64,000 nt of DNA, taken from positions 4,019,001-4,083,000 of the forward strand of contig JBBMNZ010000015.1 of assembly GCA_037954325.1 (NCBI GenBank). The letters run 5' to 3'. Shown here piece after piece: positions 21,901 through 35,553 of the stretch. Every line of letters starts with the position of its first letter. Position 1 is the stretch's first letter. The position numbers and the translations under genes were made by a program. This DNA comes from Fistularia commersonii. Taxonomy: Eukaryota; Chordata; Actinopteri; Syngnathiformes; Fistulariidae. Under the pieces are notes generated by a model. The model was not told the DNA's origin. It saw only the letters and a list, made by a program, of their open reading frames with translations, and did no database searches.

Positions 21901-24900
21901 GATAGATGGATTCAAGTATGGACCTGTGCAATGCTGCCACCAAAATATAGCCACAAGAAACAATTTGTAGACTCAAATGTCAGCAATTATGCATCAAGTG
22001 TTTGGTTGGGTAAAAAAACAAAACAGAGAAAACAAACAAACAAAAAAAAAAAAAAAAAGAAAAAACACTGGAACACTGTGAAATTGATTTACATGAAGAA
22101 ACACGCAGATTGAAGATGGCAAAGAGAAAATAAGGATAAATATGAATCTCAAAGCTCCTTCTTTATTACTGAAAACACCAATGGTATTTCATAAATGTCA
22201 ACTCTAAAACAGCTGCATCTAGAATGTGCATCAGCAGACCATTAAAAAGATGGAGGAGATATTTATTCATCTTGGGGTATTGGTGACCACGTGCATGCAC
22301 AAATATTGTTACAGGCCTCCTCATAAAATTATCTTGGTGCTTTTATAGACACTACACTAAGGTCTTATTTGAAACACAGCGGGTATTCACAAGATAAGAA
22401 GAAAAAAAACACATCACTTATCTGAAGTTAGCAAGGCACCAACTAACCCAGCTCAACTGCCATTTATAGAGGTTTGGCAATTGGCCGTTTTAAAATTACA
22501 TTACATGTCTCTTGTGTTTTTATTATTTTGCTCTTGATATTTATGTTACATTAATGAAAGCTTACTCCAAACTAAAGGTATGTATACGGCTTATATAAAT
22601 TGACTTTTACATGAAATCTGAATGGACACAGAAATAGGTTTGGGGTCACCGTCATCAAACGCAATTTCTAAGTGGCCGCTTTAAACATCAATGTTTTTAA
22701 AATTCAAATGCAAATTGTGGCCATCTGGTTGCCTAGATAAAGTGTGGTCCAGTTATTGTTGTAGCCTTCCTGTTACAAAGCATATTTGTGACTCACCCAC
22801 TTTGCAGTAAATACTGCTGTTCATTTCTGTGCCTCTTAAATCTGTAAATTATTTGGAAGATTAGATTTGGTTGTAAAACATTTACACTAAGATGATTTGA
22901 TACCGATGGGTATTTTGTTTGCTAATTTGTTTGTTTGTTTGGTTGGCTGGTTTTAAGCGTATTATATATCTCTCTGTAATTTTAATAATTTTCTTGGACG
23001 TGCAAGCAAAAGCTGAGCAGATGCAGAGAGCCTTGACCAATTCTGTGCTTTATCACTACAAGTGAGACCTGATACATTTCACGCTATAGTTTTGACACAC
23101 CCTATTAAAAGCTGCAGTAAAAGATCAACATGTTTTAAAAATCCAGTTCATAAATTCACAGAGGTCTTTCTAAGATGTTAGAAGAAGAGGAGATCCTCAT
23201 TTTCCATCGTCTTTTAGGCCTATTAGTGATTGATGAGAACTCAGGTTGTAATTAAATACCAGTTGCTGCTGACGCAAAGTATGCTTGAGATCTAGAGAGA
23301 CAGCTGGAAATGAGACAGACACTAACAGAGACAGGAGGGCAAATTCAACTTTTAAAGCGCCTTATTACAATTTGAAAGCTAAAGATGACAGTGAAGTCAC
23401 GCTTCATGATGAAACCCCTAGGTCTCATGAATCACTTCAGAAGGAAACGAGTATCCGACAGGAATAACAGCAAGAGCCTTGTTAGATTTGATGAGAATCT
23501 TTTATACATTTGCTGAAGTTGCCTTTGCTTTATCACACAATGTGATGTTATGATGGTACTTTCCGCTTAGGCAATTAATTTGTCGGTTATTTTTATTTTT
23601 GGGGGCCAATGAAAGGCAACGCATTGTGACACCATTTCCAAAAACGATGCAAAACATAACGAAAAATTAAAAACATTTCTAATCTCAACTTGAAGTTGAC
23701 TCATCTTCTAGTTGAACAACTGTTTAAGTAAAGGATGCAGTGACGGTATGCTTTCCCATCCATACTTGACATACTGTATCATGTGATTTTAAATACAAAC
23801 TGAAAGAACATTATTATTTTACTTAATGTACAGTAAATGCTCTTGAGTAATTAACAATTCCATTTGTAGACTTTTGTGTTGTTTTATTTATACATGTCAT
23901 ATATCACAGTATTTTTGGGAACATTTATTTTGCGCTCTGTTCCTGTGTATTTGTGTGCCTCTGGCTTTCTATTTTGCCCTAATATATCTTTATCTTTTCT
24001 ATATTGACTTGTAGTATATTGCATGCAGTTTTTGCAGTTTCTGTGCAATAATTTGCTTTGCTTTACTGGTGTTGTCTAATTGGTTGAGTTGCTATTTTAC
24101 CTCAGTTCTCTTTGATTTATCTTTTTAGCTGTTTAGATATTCCAGTCTGCTATTTGTATCTTATCTTGTGATATAATTCTAATGGCTTTTTTTTTTTTTA
24201 AGATTAGTTTACATTGCAGTTTAGTTCTTTGTTTCAGTTTAACAATAATTTTAGCAGGAAACCATCTTTCTGACACTAACTTTCTCTCCTTCATTTGGGC
24301 TCTTATTTTGCCATAAGACATATGATCCACTTGTTGCTACAAGTGTTATTACCAATGTTAAAGGAAATGGCTTTTTAGGAAGCTCTGTCTTATACCTTCA
24401 ATAAATTAGACCGGCAGTGAACTTAGTGTGATTCCCCTGCATGATGTTATTGCATGGATATTACAGCTTTCTTTACTAGCCTAGATTGTGTGTGTGAAAA
24501 ACAAAGGACAATAAACGCTATGAGGTCCTGACCCATCCAGCCAGTGTGGCTTCTTACATCAAAAATTTAATGTGGTCTGTGCATTGGTGTTAAAATGGTC
24601 AGCATCTCCTGAAAGCTGTGTTTCTGTGATGTTTGCCCAGATTTCTAGATCTGGATGATATCTAGATTAGGCCTTCCCTAATATAGGTATTTATCCAATC
24701 TTTACTAATACTGGTACTTATCTAATAATTTAGTTTTGGATCGAAGGATATAACTGTATCTCTGAACTCTGCCTTTGACCAAATGAAACAAATTCCTACC
24801 CAATGTCCTTCTGATAACTAATTAAATATTTTGTTATATGTTTTCTTATATATTTCTTATATATATTTTCCCATATGAATATATTCCTGAACTTAAATGT

Positions 24901-27317
24901 TCGTTCCATTGAAATTATGGCATTGAATGCTGTCTGTGTTTTGTTTGGACTCATGGCTTTATTGATGTTAAATATGTATTAATAATTCATAAAACAATCA
25001 TAATATCAATAACATTCAGCTTGGCATATGTTTCCTTTAGCTGGAGATCAACTCAAGAACTCTACCTGTATACTATCGTTAGCAAGTGTTGAATTCAATC
25101 ATTTATATATTACAGCCTGTTTACTAAATAGTTTGAAGAGTCATTAGAAATATTTTATGCAATTTGTGTTGCTCAAATATCCACTCTTGCATGATTACAT
25201 TTTATGATTATAAGATGATTTGTAAATAGCGATACATATGCTATAAGAATATGAAACCAACCATAAAAAAATTGCAAGATATGATATTAAAAGCACCTAT
25301 GTTTTCACATCTCATCTTTTAATATGGAGCATCCTATTCATCTATACCCCAGATTCACCTATGATTTGTGACCAGTAAGTCACCAGGGGCTTCCTGTACT
25401 GATTTTGGGGGCCGCAATGGCACTGAAGGAGATGAGAGGTGGACTCACGCCGGTTAAAGGCTTGAAATTAAAAATTTACAACTGAAACACTATGCAAAAC
25501 CAAATGAGGATAAAATGTAGGCGGGTTACCACAGGGCAGCTGCAGTCTTTTCTATATCCCAGTAACAAATGTGAAGTAGGTTTTTATGACAGATTGACTG
25601 TATTGAGAGAATTATAATAATTCTTTTGTTAAATAAAAGCACATATGGTGCCAGAATCATGAGCCATTCCACATTAGACCATATTCTTGATTTCAAGGTC
25701 CAACTATTAAATATTACATCACTGCGTCCCTCCCTCAACACTCAACTAACACCTTGTCCAATTACTGAAAATGTAAATGACCACAATAAGATATGTGTAT
25801 GTGTGTGTGTGTTTTTATGAATGAAACATTAAACCATCAATTTTTTATCTTCTACAAGCTGCATATTTTATCATAATACAGGGATTCATATATTCCTGAA
25901 TACAAAAAAATTAACTCACAGCACATGTGATTATGCTAGGGGTTATCAGTTCATGAGGAAACTAACGACGCGTGACTGGTCTGTCTATTTAATTTCAACA
26001 TATATCAGTAATACGTTCAACAAAGTGAAAAGGTTGTCATGTCATTTTCACTCACTTTTTTGAGTGAAAGGGGGTTGATATTCTCGATAATTGTTTGTTT
26101 TTCTGTCTAAATACACTTCCTTAGTTTTCACCTGTTATCTTCTGCAGCACAGTTTAACTACACCGTGTAATTTTCTATCTTCTAGCAATTCATCTTTTTC
26201 TACCGTTTTAGCAAAAGAAGCCATATAAACTGTGAGGCTGAGAGATCACATCCCACTACCATTACGTTCTTTGCGCTAACATATTCTCAGTTAGTTTCTG
26301 AAGTGACTAAATTCTGAGGAAAAACTATGTTGACATGATACTTGCATGTCCTGGTTGAAGCATCACTGGCATCATGAGATAAACTGAAGATGAGGAGGTA
26401 CCTTCAGCTAGTTTGCTTGAAAAGAGTAAGGTTAAAATAAACCAAGGACTTCTAAAACCAAGGAATTCTAACGTTATTTCATTTCGTGGCGGAGTAATGG
26501 TGAGTCTGAATTCTCAGAATTCTAACCTTTTATACCCTTGTACTGCATTTAGTTAAAATGTCTTTGTCATTTTTTTTTTATATCTTACCCTGTCATTTCC
26601 GTTTCTTATAACAATAAGCTTTAAGAAATAAACGTTTTCAGATAAAAAGGTGGACAAGGCAGTTCTTTTAAGAATGGGGCAGTTGTTTTAGGACATACTA
26701 GGATTTGAAGAAGAGACGCAAGCATTTTACTTTTCATTTACACACGATTCATTGATAGTGGGTAAAAGTTGTGCAAAATAAAAAATTCACACAGCCAGTC
26801 TCGTGTTGATTCAGATTTCGGCACAGTAAAGATGACTGTTTACAGAGCTCGATGATTCACCTTGTACTGCTGCTCGCTCATTTTACCCTTCTGTTCCCAA
26901 GGACCAACGCGAGCTTAGAGTGTCCATTATGGTGTCTTTGGGGACGGGGGTCTGTCGAAGCCATGAGCGTTTGATGGGGACATTAGTGAAAGGCAACACG
27001 TCATTACATGACCATTTACACATAATCACCCACTTAAGAAGACCCCATAGGACAGAACCGCATAGCATGGGCCATTTACACACTCTGTGTGTGTCTTCTT
27101 CCAAGAATACCAACATGTGTGTGCGAGTCTGAATGTTTGCCTATATGCTCTGGTCTAATAGTCCATCTGACACATGCCTTATGGTGATGTTCACGAATAA
27201 CCATCAAAATGACCCATGCGCCTTTTCTTCATGACGTTCCAGTCCAGTTCTGCCCCTTCTCTGCTACTTGCTTCAGTAGATCACTCTCTCTCTCTCAAGA
27301 TCAGATGCACTTTGTGT

Positions 27318-27318
<1 letters not shown>
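18998..27318. other. Long stretch with almost no recognised transposon or gene
   Basis: Over 8 kb of AT-rich sequence with a poly(A) tract (about 22042-22058), a poly(T) tract (24188-24200), a short GT tract (25797-25812) and no exon-like frame. The stretch at about 23000-23470 has balanced composition and could hold conserved non-coding DNA. Lack of insertions here contrasts with both flanks. Confidence 0.4.
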
Positions 27319-27359
<41 letters not shown>

Positions 27360-27360
27360 A
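27319..27360. repeat. (CA)n microsatellite
   Basis: About 18 CA units with one CATA interruption near the end. Confidence 0.97.
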
Positions 27361-27814
27361 GTACTTCTGTTGTGTTGGTTCTTCTATTTGATATAACACA
27401 ATTATTTATTGTATTCTCTTTTTGTGTTTACACTGTTTTGATGTATTGTTCTTTGACCAAATAGACTTGTAAAGATTTTCCAAAGAGTAATGTAAGAAAT
27501 CACTTTTCGAATTACAGACCCTGCAGACCTTGTAGGGCGACAGGACAATCAAGTCAAAAGGCAATAGCCATTTAAATATGCATTTGAATTTATGGAGAGC
27601 ACCAAGGCCACAGTGGTTGGTAGGCAGACAATTTTCAATGAGAGTGAAGACTAAAGAAACACACAATTACAGCATAGGTACCAAGGAGAAATCAGCATGC
27701 ATTAATCATGTGCTTTGCCAAATAAGTTTCGGATTTAGGAGTTTGAATACAGTTCAAATGCAAATCTTGTGTCATCTCGTATGGACAAGAAAGACGAGAA
27801 ACATTACCTATTAT

Positions 27815-27852
27815 CATCCATCCATCCATCCATTTTCTGCCGCTTATCCTGT
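27815..27852 (-). repeat. Rex3/R1-type 3' tail fragment
   Basis: Complement reads 'ggataagcggcagaaaatgg' followed by GATG units. This is the 3' tip shared by Rex3-type LINEs and R1 repeats; nothing longer is present. Confidence 0.75.
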
Positions 27853-30335
27853 TGGTTATTATAAATGTTTGGAAATTTATTTTCAAAAATATATGTGTCT
27901 GTTGAGAGGATAAATAGGCTCGGACAACATATTACCACAGTCTGCCAGTTCGCATGTCACAGATAACAATTGCAGTATTGGACCACGAGAACTTTCTTAA
28001 AGACAATCCGCAGACTTCATGATGAGCAGTTTCGTGACTCATCAAAGTGCTTTTATTAAAGCTAGGTTTTCTGAACTAACAAGAATGGATTTCTGAAAGA
28101 GACATTGCTTTTGAGAATTCTGGCAGTAATAATGTGTCACTTTGACTTCTCCGGGAGAAACTGCATGAAACTTTTGGGTGTTCAGGAGAAGAAAGGTTCC
28201 ACAGTTTTTTTTTGTTTTTTTTATTATTACAAAGGAACAACCCATCCATCTAATTTTTAAATGATTTTCCTTTAACATACTTCATATGCAAACTGAAGCC
28301 CACATTTTGCAGATGCTGTCTGCACCTTGATGGAAGATGTAAATGATGTATAAATCGCAAAGTACAAATTAGTTCTACATCTGTGTAACTCAAGAGATGA
28401 ACAAGAAGTCCGGTATTTGTTATAAATGGATCGGAGAGAAAAGACCCACATTGACTTGGAGCCAGACTGGTTAATCTCATTTGTAAGGATTTTCTGTTCT
28501 CTGGTTTAATTGCTGCTCTTGGAGGTAAAAGATTTGACAACAGGTGTTTCTTTATAGCCCCTCCGCCCACGCAGCCCACATTTTGATCTTACTGACCAGT
28601 TCAAACTTAAGACTTTTAATTCTAGTCTGACGATTTACCGCTGAGAAAGTCCTAATTTAAGAACTTGTAGGCGAACATGTCGAACCAATCTGAAAAGGTA
28701 AGAAGAGTGTTTCTGCACTGCTTGCTGGAAGGATAAGGTTGGAAACTCTCATCTTTACAAACTAAGACACATCAGTCAAGTTCGATGGATAACCTGACAT
28801 GCTGGGCAGCCCTGTGTATGTGTGTGTTTTGGTGTGTGTACATAGCTTGGATATAAGGGTGTCAGTCAACAAGATTACAAAGACTTGGCTAATATTATGG
28901 CAGAGGGCCACAGGGTTGGTGAGGGTGTGATGAGACAGAAGGAGATATTCGGGGTGATGGTGAGTGATGCTCCTATAATGTTTCTGTGGATATTCTCTGC
29001 TGTTATTGGTGTTGGCTGCAGAGTGACCCTGCTTTATTACTGTCTGACTCCGGGGCTACAAACCTTGTCCACTGCTCTTCCCCAGCTCACTCTTATTATC
29101 TGTGTGTGAGGCTCTGCCCGTTTCCCTTTTTCTTTTGTGTATTTCTGTCCAATCCTCAAGATGGCAGCTGCTCAAATGACCATGAGATTGGCCCGAGTGG
29201 CTCCTGAGGAGTGACAGTGAGAATTTTTGAGAAATGAGACACTGTGCTAAGGGAAGCTGCAGGGGTCTATTTTAACTGGCCAGCCAACTCTGCTGTTTGG
29301 ACCCAGAGCTTTGCAGGAGGAAGGGGCATTATAGAAAATAGAGCTGGTGAAAGCAATAAACTCTTGAAGTAGCATGTTTAGGAAGTGCTGCAAGGACAAA
29401 CTGCATTGTATAATGTATTTGCTGACTTTCCCATTCATCACATGGCTTGCCAAGGATGATAAAATAAAATGCTCTGCTGTTCCTTTTCTACCATTGATTT
29501 TTTTTTTTTTTTGATTTGCCCATAAGCTTCCAAGTGTAATATATAATAGCAGTTTCTAGCTATTATGTTTTTATTTACCCATTGCTGGTGATAAGTTCTA
29601 GATTTCAGATAGAACACACATGATTGTGATTTTGTTTTCCTAATATGTAGTCCATTTACAGACACTGGCTTTCTAATTACAGGTCAGGTACCGATAAGTG
29701 TCAATCAGCCAGGGATGTCAGCGCTCGGTGGCCAGCTCTTTTCATCGCTCAATCATCTTCTGTCCATTTCCGCTGGAATACCTCCACCAACAATAACACA
29801 ATATTTGATTTGGGGAGGCAATGTTCAAATTTTAGTGCATTTTTACAACAAAACAAATCTGTGAAATGTAAAAAAAATAATAGTAATAATAACAGAAAAG
29901 GCGTAGACATGAGACAATAACTCATGCCTCATTCCAAAATAGAGGAGCGTTGTTTTGCTTTCTCAATCGATTTTTCTCATTTCTGCATATGGTGCAAAGT
30001 ATAGCACTTAAGAACAAAAAAATATTGTTGTTTGGTAGCATCAATGTCAATCCTTTTAAGTGTCCCTTAACAGTTTATCAAACATACTGCAGTGGATCAG
30101 TTCATCCACAGTCAGAACTCAGCGGGGGAATCTAAGGCTCAGTAGTTGGACGTACTATAATCAAAGCTTCCTGGTTCTTACGTTTCTGCATTTTCAACAT
30201 CGATATGCTCAGATGGTGCAGCCTGGATCTTTCCCTTTTCAACTGGGAAACCAAGTGTAGGTGGTGCTTCATAAAGGGCCTCCCACTCAGCTTTCATCAC
30301 ACGCACAAACACATGCACGCACATACATCACGCAC
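27853..30335. other. Unrecognised non-coding sequence
   Basis: No supported gene. A 74-codon frame at 28885-29109 has hydrophobic stretches but no recognisable family, and I do not call it a gene. A poly(T) tract lies at 29499-29512. Confidence 0.4.
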
Positions 30336-30430
30336 ATACATGCACCCAGGAGGATCAGTAAGAGTTGAGTGTCCTGCTAAAAGAAATAACAAGCCAGGGA
30401 TTGAACTGTGATTTGTAGATACCTGCAGGC
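30336..30430. repeat. Old fish interspersed-repeat fragment
   Basis: 'gagtgtcctgctaaaagaaa' followed by 'gccagggattgaactgtgat' resembles the common fish repeat text 'cagtgtcttgcccaaggaca ... ggggattgaacc'. Diverged. Confidence 0.5.
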
Positions 30431-32490
30431 ATCATCAAGTTTTTTGCGGTGGTCCAAAACCAACTGCCCCGTTTTTTTGACATCGCCGTGACAGCATCAT
30501 TTTCTGGGACATGAAAATTTCCTTGAAAATATGAAAATGTTCAAATAAAATCACAATCAATACCTTTTGTCGTGTCATACGATCGTGCCAATTTCTATGT
30601 GTCACAAACTGTGAAAAAATTATCCGAAACATTTCTTTTACAGTTTCCATGTAATAAGTGACATAAGATTCAAAACTCAGTTTTAGACCACACAAATTCA
30701 ACTTGCAACTTGTAACTACAGAAAGAGTTGCAGACAAAGTTTCAAGGTCTAAAACTAATCAGTCCTTTCAGTTGCTAAGCTGTTTGCAGTTTGTAGTGCC
30801 TCACACACAATAGCTTCCTGGAATTTAACCACAGCTGAAGTGTCTCTTCAACATCGTGCAGGGAAACTATACAGAAACTGTGAAATACTCTGCCTGAACA
30901 AAGGACAGAAATCCAGCTTGTTTTGAAGTTAAAACTGTTGCCAATCACTGATATATTCTTGTACTGTACGTGAGTGTGTGCAGCAGGTAATTATGAAGCG
31001 TTCTCAGTTGTCACGGCGTCATAAAAATCGAGCGTCTGGAGCCGACTGAAGTGTAATTTCTCTCATTACAGTCTCCACTGAGCAGGCTATGTGCCCTCAC
31101 TTAACCTCACTACAGGGTCATGATGATTATATCATACAGATGCTGAAGTCACATGGTAAAATACTGCTTGGCTTTAACAGATTTTTATCACTGCTATACT
31201 AATTGCTTTTCAGGGGTAAGGTACAGTTAGATTTTCCCTTTTTCCCTCGGTCTCTTGCCGTATCAGAATGAAATGAGGGCGGGGGAGACCATTATTAAAA
31301 CAATAAAGTAATTATTGTGATTTGTCTTCTCAATGCAAGATCTTTAGGGGAAACAGTTTTCTTGATGATAATTAAAGTGACTGTACAAGAGGGTGCCGCA
31401 CAACTCCTAGTCTTTGGAGGTTTGCTGTCCTCGGAGATTGTTCCTATGAGTATGAGGCACTAATTAACTCAAACAAGGAAGTCTGTGTCAATTTTTTTCC
31501 TGTCTGGTCAACTGGAAACGTGAGCAGTCAACTGGGGAAATATATCAGTATAAGTCTTTCGGTGGCCATAACATTGAAAACATAAAGGGATTGTGTAAAG
31601 CTGGAGACACAATCTTGCGGCGATAGTTTGTGGCCCCCGCTATGAGTTTGATATGTATGGCACTTTACAGTGTTGTGTGCGGAGCTGAACAGACGTACCA
31701 ATCCAGGTGGGGTATGTGGCTCTCGAGGGTGGGACATCGGCCGGGCTTGATGCAAGCAGAGAATCATTTCTCAATGACTAAAACTTGCAGCAGTGTTGCC
31801 ATGGAGTGCTTTCTTATGTGCCTGGCTGGCTGCTTCGTTTCCATTGGGCACACGTGGACATTCATCCCAGCGTGCTGCGTTCACAACACTTCAAAAATAT
31901 ATTTTTTTAAGTTGCTACCCGGTGGGACATATATATATATATATATATATATATGTATAAAATATGTATTTATACACTTACATCAATAGCACTTAGAGAC
32001 TTAATATGAGGTCTCTCTCTGACAGTATAAATCAAAGTGATGTGTACGTGGCGGGATAAAGGAAAAGTAAGGAACTCAATGCAGCCTAATGTAGTCTATA
32101 ATCACATAGCGACACCCGTCCATCGGCAATAACAGTCACCACTAACCCAGGCCAGTTATAGGGTCGCACCATCATTTGTGGGTCTTTGCTTTTTAATTTG
32201 CATCGTGCTATTTCCATTGTATTTGCATTGCCTCACACAATGAAGATTACAGATATTTATGATGTAAAAGTAGTCAAAACAAATCACATCAATAACAGCA
32301 AAAAAAGAGTAAAAAAAAAAAGGAAGCCGCTACTGGGCTTTTATGCGGCCACAAGAAAAAGGAGCAGAAATGACGTTCTCCATGCACTGAGATGTTCTCC
32401 ATGAGTCTCAACATGACTCATAGACATTTGAATCTGAAAACAGCATATATAGAAGACTGAAAAAAAACACATATAGTCACTGACTAGAAA
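30431..32490. other. Unrecognised sequence with a (TA)n tract
   Basis: A (TA)13 tract sits at 31928-31954. Otherwise no gene or transposon is recognised. Confidence 0.45.
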
Positions 32491-32496
32491 AATCTA

Positions 32497-32533
32497 ACTA
32501 TTACTATTATTATTATTATTATTATTATTATTT
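32497..32533. repeat. (TTA)n microsatellite
   Basis: About eleven ATT/TTA units. Confidence 0.95.
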
Positions 32534-32599
32534 AGTTATTGATTTATTTATGTATATATGTATTTTCTTATTAATTCTTAATTTGTTTAATTGTTTTTT

Positions 32600-32757
32600 T
32601 TTCATCTTATTTGTTGTTAAGAAAATAAAATAAAGAGATTTGAGAAGATTGAGAATTTTTTAACAAAACTTTTCTTGTGGAAAACCTGATCTGGCCCAGC
32701 CTCACCGAGACGCTGCCTCCAGCGGCCCCCAGGTAAATTGAATTGGAGACCCATGGT
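32600..32757 (-). mobile_element. hAT-like DNA transposon terminal region
   Basis: The text 'ttgagaattttttaacaaaa' and 'ggtaaattgaattggagacc' resembles the end of a common fish hAT-like element (terminus of the 'caaactcaatttacctgggg' type on the complement). The other end is not identified, and family assignment is from memory. Confidence 0.5.
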
Positions 32758-32765
32758 CTATTATT

Positions 32766-33082
32766 TCATCTATTTATGCCATCTCCTTTTGCCACACGCA
32801 GGGTTTGCGAGGCTGTTGGAAGCCTTCCCAGGCAAGAGGTGGGCTTCATTCTGCACCCATTACCGGTCAATCATGTAATATAGACACACATAGCCATTCA
32901 TTCTGTCACTTGCAAACAAGGGCAGCTTCGGGTTTTCAGTTGTATGTTTGTGGACTGTGTGAAACGGAGAATCCAAAGAAAACCCACTGAGGCACAGGGA
33001 CAACATGTATCACCCACAGGGAACCCAAGAACCCTCTTGCTGTGAGGCGCGAGTGCCGAGCACTGCTCCTCCATGCTGCCTC
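32766..33082 (-). repeat. R1 fish repeat, near full length
   Basis: Follows the R1 order: 'catctatttatgcc', 'ctgttggaagccttcccagg', a 'gttttggactgtg'-like box, and the end box 'cttgctgtgaggcgcgagtg'. It can be aligned along its length with the copy at 42262-42545. Element type (SINE-like or LINE tail) unknown to me. Confidence 0.7.
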
Positions 33083-34078
33083 ATTATTTAAATGCACAAA
33101 ATTAAGAAATAATTGTAAACAAAAGTCGATGAAAGCTACATAAAAAAGAGAATTCTATTTCAATATGTATATACTGTATATATATAGTAGCATTGGTAGT
33201 CAGGGAAAACGCCAGTGTGACGGTAAACATCTGTTGTCGGCCACAGCCCCACCACATGAACCTGCAATACATGTATTTGTCCACACTCACTTCCAGGTAA
33301 GACCCCCAAAGTAAAATGCCCCCCTAAACCACACCTACATTATTCCCAGAGAATCCCAAATTACACAGAAAATAAACATTAATATAAGCATTAACATTCG
33401 TGGCTCGCTACAATATATGCATCATTATATATGTCATTAAGTTCAATAAAACAGCGTGTGGGGGGAGTTTTGTGATTTGCTACATCTTTCCCTGCATGCC
33501 TTCCACAGCTTCATGTCCATGTTTTCCATCTTTTCATGTTCTTGTGGTTTTATGTATAGCTTTCATAGTATATTTCTTTGTCTCTCCAATCTATTTTACT
33601 ACTGTTTTTTGTTTCATCCTTATCCGTGTGTTCTCCATCTTTTACCCTGTGATCACCTTTATCTTATTAATTGAACAGTGTTCCCTAACCACTTCTCTCC
33701 TCCAATCGTCTCCCTGTCTGCCCCCATGCCAAGCATCAATCAAGATGTTGTGTCATTAGATCAGCTTGTATTTTAGTTTTGTATAATAGGCCTCTTCTTT
33801 TTGAGACCTTCTTTTAAGTTTGTCCTGATTCATAAAATGGTTCCCTGTGATTCTGCTGTTGTTTTTTGTTTCAGTTGGATGAGACTTTGTACTCTTAAGT
33901 ATCTGCATGGGAGGTGCCAACAGCTTTGAGGCTTTCTCCTGTCTTCTCTCTCCAATCTTTTGACCCTGTGCTGATTATTTGGTAATATCTTCTTATTTTG
34001 GGGTTATTATGATTTCCTATTCTGGTATATCTATATTTTACAGTATACGTTATGTATATGTACAGTGTATGTATATAG
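33083..34078. other. Unrecognised sequence, T-rich in part
   Basis: Bases 33480-33870 are strongly T-rich with CTT/GTT runs, similar in style to 5580-6020; they could be remnants of the same old repeat. No gene is supported. Confidence 0.4.
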
Positions 34079-34219
34079 AACAAGAACAAGAAGAAGGGGA
34101 AGAGGGCGTGTTTGAAAGCAGAAAGAGAGGAGGAGGATACAGAGAATAGGGTTGGATGGAGAAAGTTGATTCGCTGTGGCTACCCCTGAAGGAAAACGCC
34201 GAAAGAAGAAGAAGAATGT
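34079..34219 (+). mobile_element. RTE mini-element, copy D: 5' piece joined to 3' end
   Basis: The left half (34079-34132) matches the Arg-codon-rich 5' coding region of copy A (complement of about 1385-1442: 'gaacaagaacaagaagaag' then 'gcgtgtt..gaa.gcaga'). The right half (34122-34219) matches the 3' end of copy C (13133-13215: 'gaggaggatacagaa', 'gctgtggc.acccctgaagg', GAA tail). The roughly 2.5 kb between is missing. The join lies in 'gagaggagga', which occurs at both parental positions. Confidence 0.8.
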
Positions 34220-35356
34220 ATATGTGTTTTTCAATGTCTTTTCTCCACGTCTCTCTCTCTCTCCCTCAGACACACACTCCGCTGGAATAGAATAGAATTC
34301 AGTGAGCCCTCTCGTCTCACCCTTTATCTGGACATCTTGAACAAGCATCACTTCTCCTCAGGCAGAGCAAAGGACACAGGAAAAATAACTAAAGCTGATG
34401 TATAATTCCAACCCCCTCTTGGTGTTCAGGTTGTAGAGAAACAGTCATATTTCAGCATTTGGGTGGGGGGTTATTAACCGCTGGCCACAGATGCATTGTT
34501 GCTGACATTCCCTAAGCTCAGGAGGTAATGAGAGGTAACCCCTGTCATATATAATAGCCGTGTGTGTGTGTGTGTGTGTGTGTGAGAATGTGTGCATCTA
34601 AATGCAGTCGCACAAGTGCTGATGGTTGACAGCTCAATGTAGTTCGGACAATATAATTAGCAGGCCTGAGCAGCTGCCGAATAACCTGAGTGTTTATACT
34701 TTTCATAGTGGCCTGTGAGTGCAGAGTGCTCCCTGTGTTTACCCTGCCTCCACTGAAAAAAATCAAGCCAATTGAGGCAACCAATAGAAAGACTTTGAGA
34801 CTGTTGACCCGATCGTCTTAATCGAACCAAACGAACCTTGAGAGGTAGGAGCCAAAAAGCAGGATGTCAATGCTTCAATCTACTCTCCAATCACAGTCAT
34901 CTAGCAAAATAAAAACATTTCTCATGTGTGATAGTAAAAATTAAGTGCATGATAAAGGTAATGCTTATGTATTTACCATGTGGGGGTGAGAAAGACATAA
35001 AGACCACCTGAACAAAGACAGCTTTATGATTAAAGGACCAGACTGTATAGACACAAAGATTTTCAGTGGCCCCTCTCCTAACAGTCCCCCTCTGTCACAC
35101 ACTTCTTATAAATTGTAAACCATTTTATCAAAAGGCTTGCTTCAAATTTTCCTGAATGGCCCAAAGTCCCATTTAAACATTAAGATAATCTGTCACTCAC
35201 CACTTTCATTGCAATATATGTGTTATTGAAAAGGACCTTGTGAGACCTTTTGATAAAACCTTACACCGAAAGGGAAGAGGTGAATTTAAGCCTGTAAAAC
35301 ACATGCCATAATCGCAGCAAATAACTAGCATATTTACAATACTTTCACATGTTTTA
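34220..35356. other. Unrecognised sequence with (GT)n
   Basis: A (GT)13 tract lies at 34559-34584. Nothing else is recognised. Confidence 0.45.
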
Positions 35357-35553
35357 AATTATTATAATTATCCTTTATTAATCCCCGTGGGGATATTGCT
35401 TCTCTGCAATTAACCCGTCATTGATGAGCCATGAGCAGTAGGCATGCTGTCAATAGAGTCAACCAGTGCCAGGGGAGCAGTGTCTTGCTCAGCAACACTT
35501 CGACTTGGTTCCAAAGACGATAGCTCTACCTCCTGCGCCACGCCACCCCCAAT
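35357..35553 (-). repeat. Fish retroposon fragment with 'tttattaatccccgtgggg' end
   Basis: Text 'cctttattaatccccgtggg' followed by 'attgcttctctgcaattaac', a 'gagcagtgtcttgctcag' box and 'cctgcgccacgccacc'. This order is typical of a common fish interspersed repeat. Strand is assigned by the presumed 3' end at left. Confidence 0.65.

Noticed and set aside
23285..23467. 60-codon polar frame, exon-like composition
   Set aside because: No homology recognised and no convincing splice signals; more likely non-coding.
28885..29109. 74-codon plus-strand frame with two hydrophobic stretches
   Set aside because: No recognisable family, no nearby splice or promoter context, and a similar frame can arise by chance in 64 kb.
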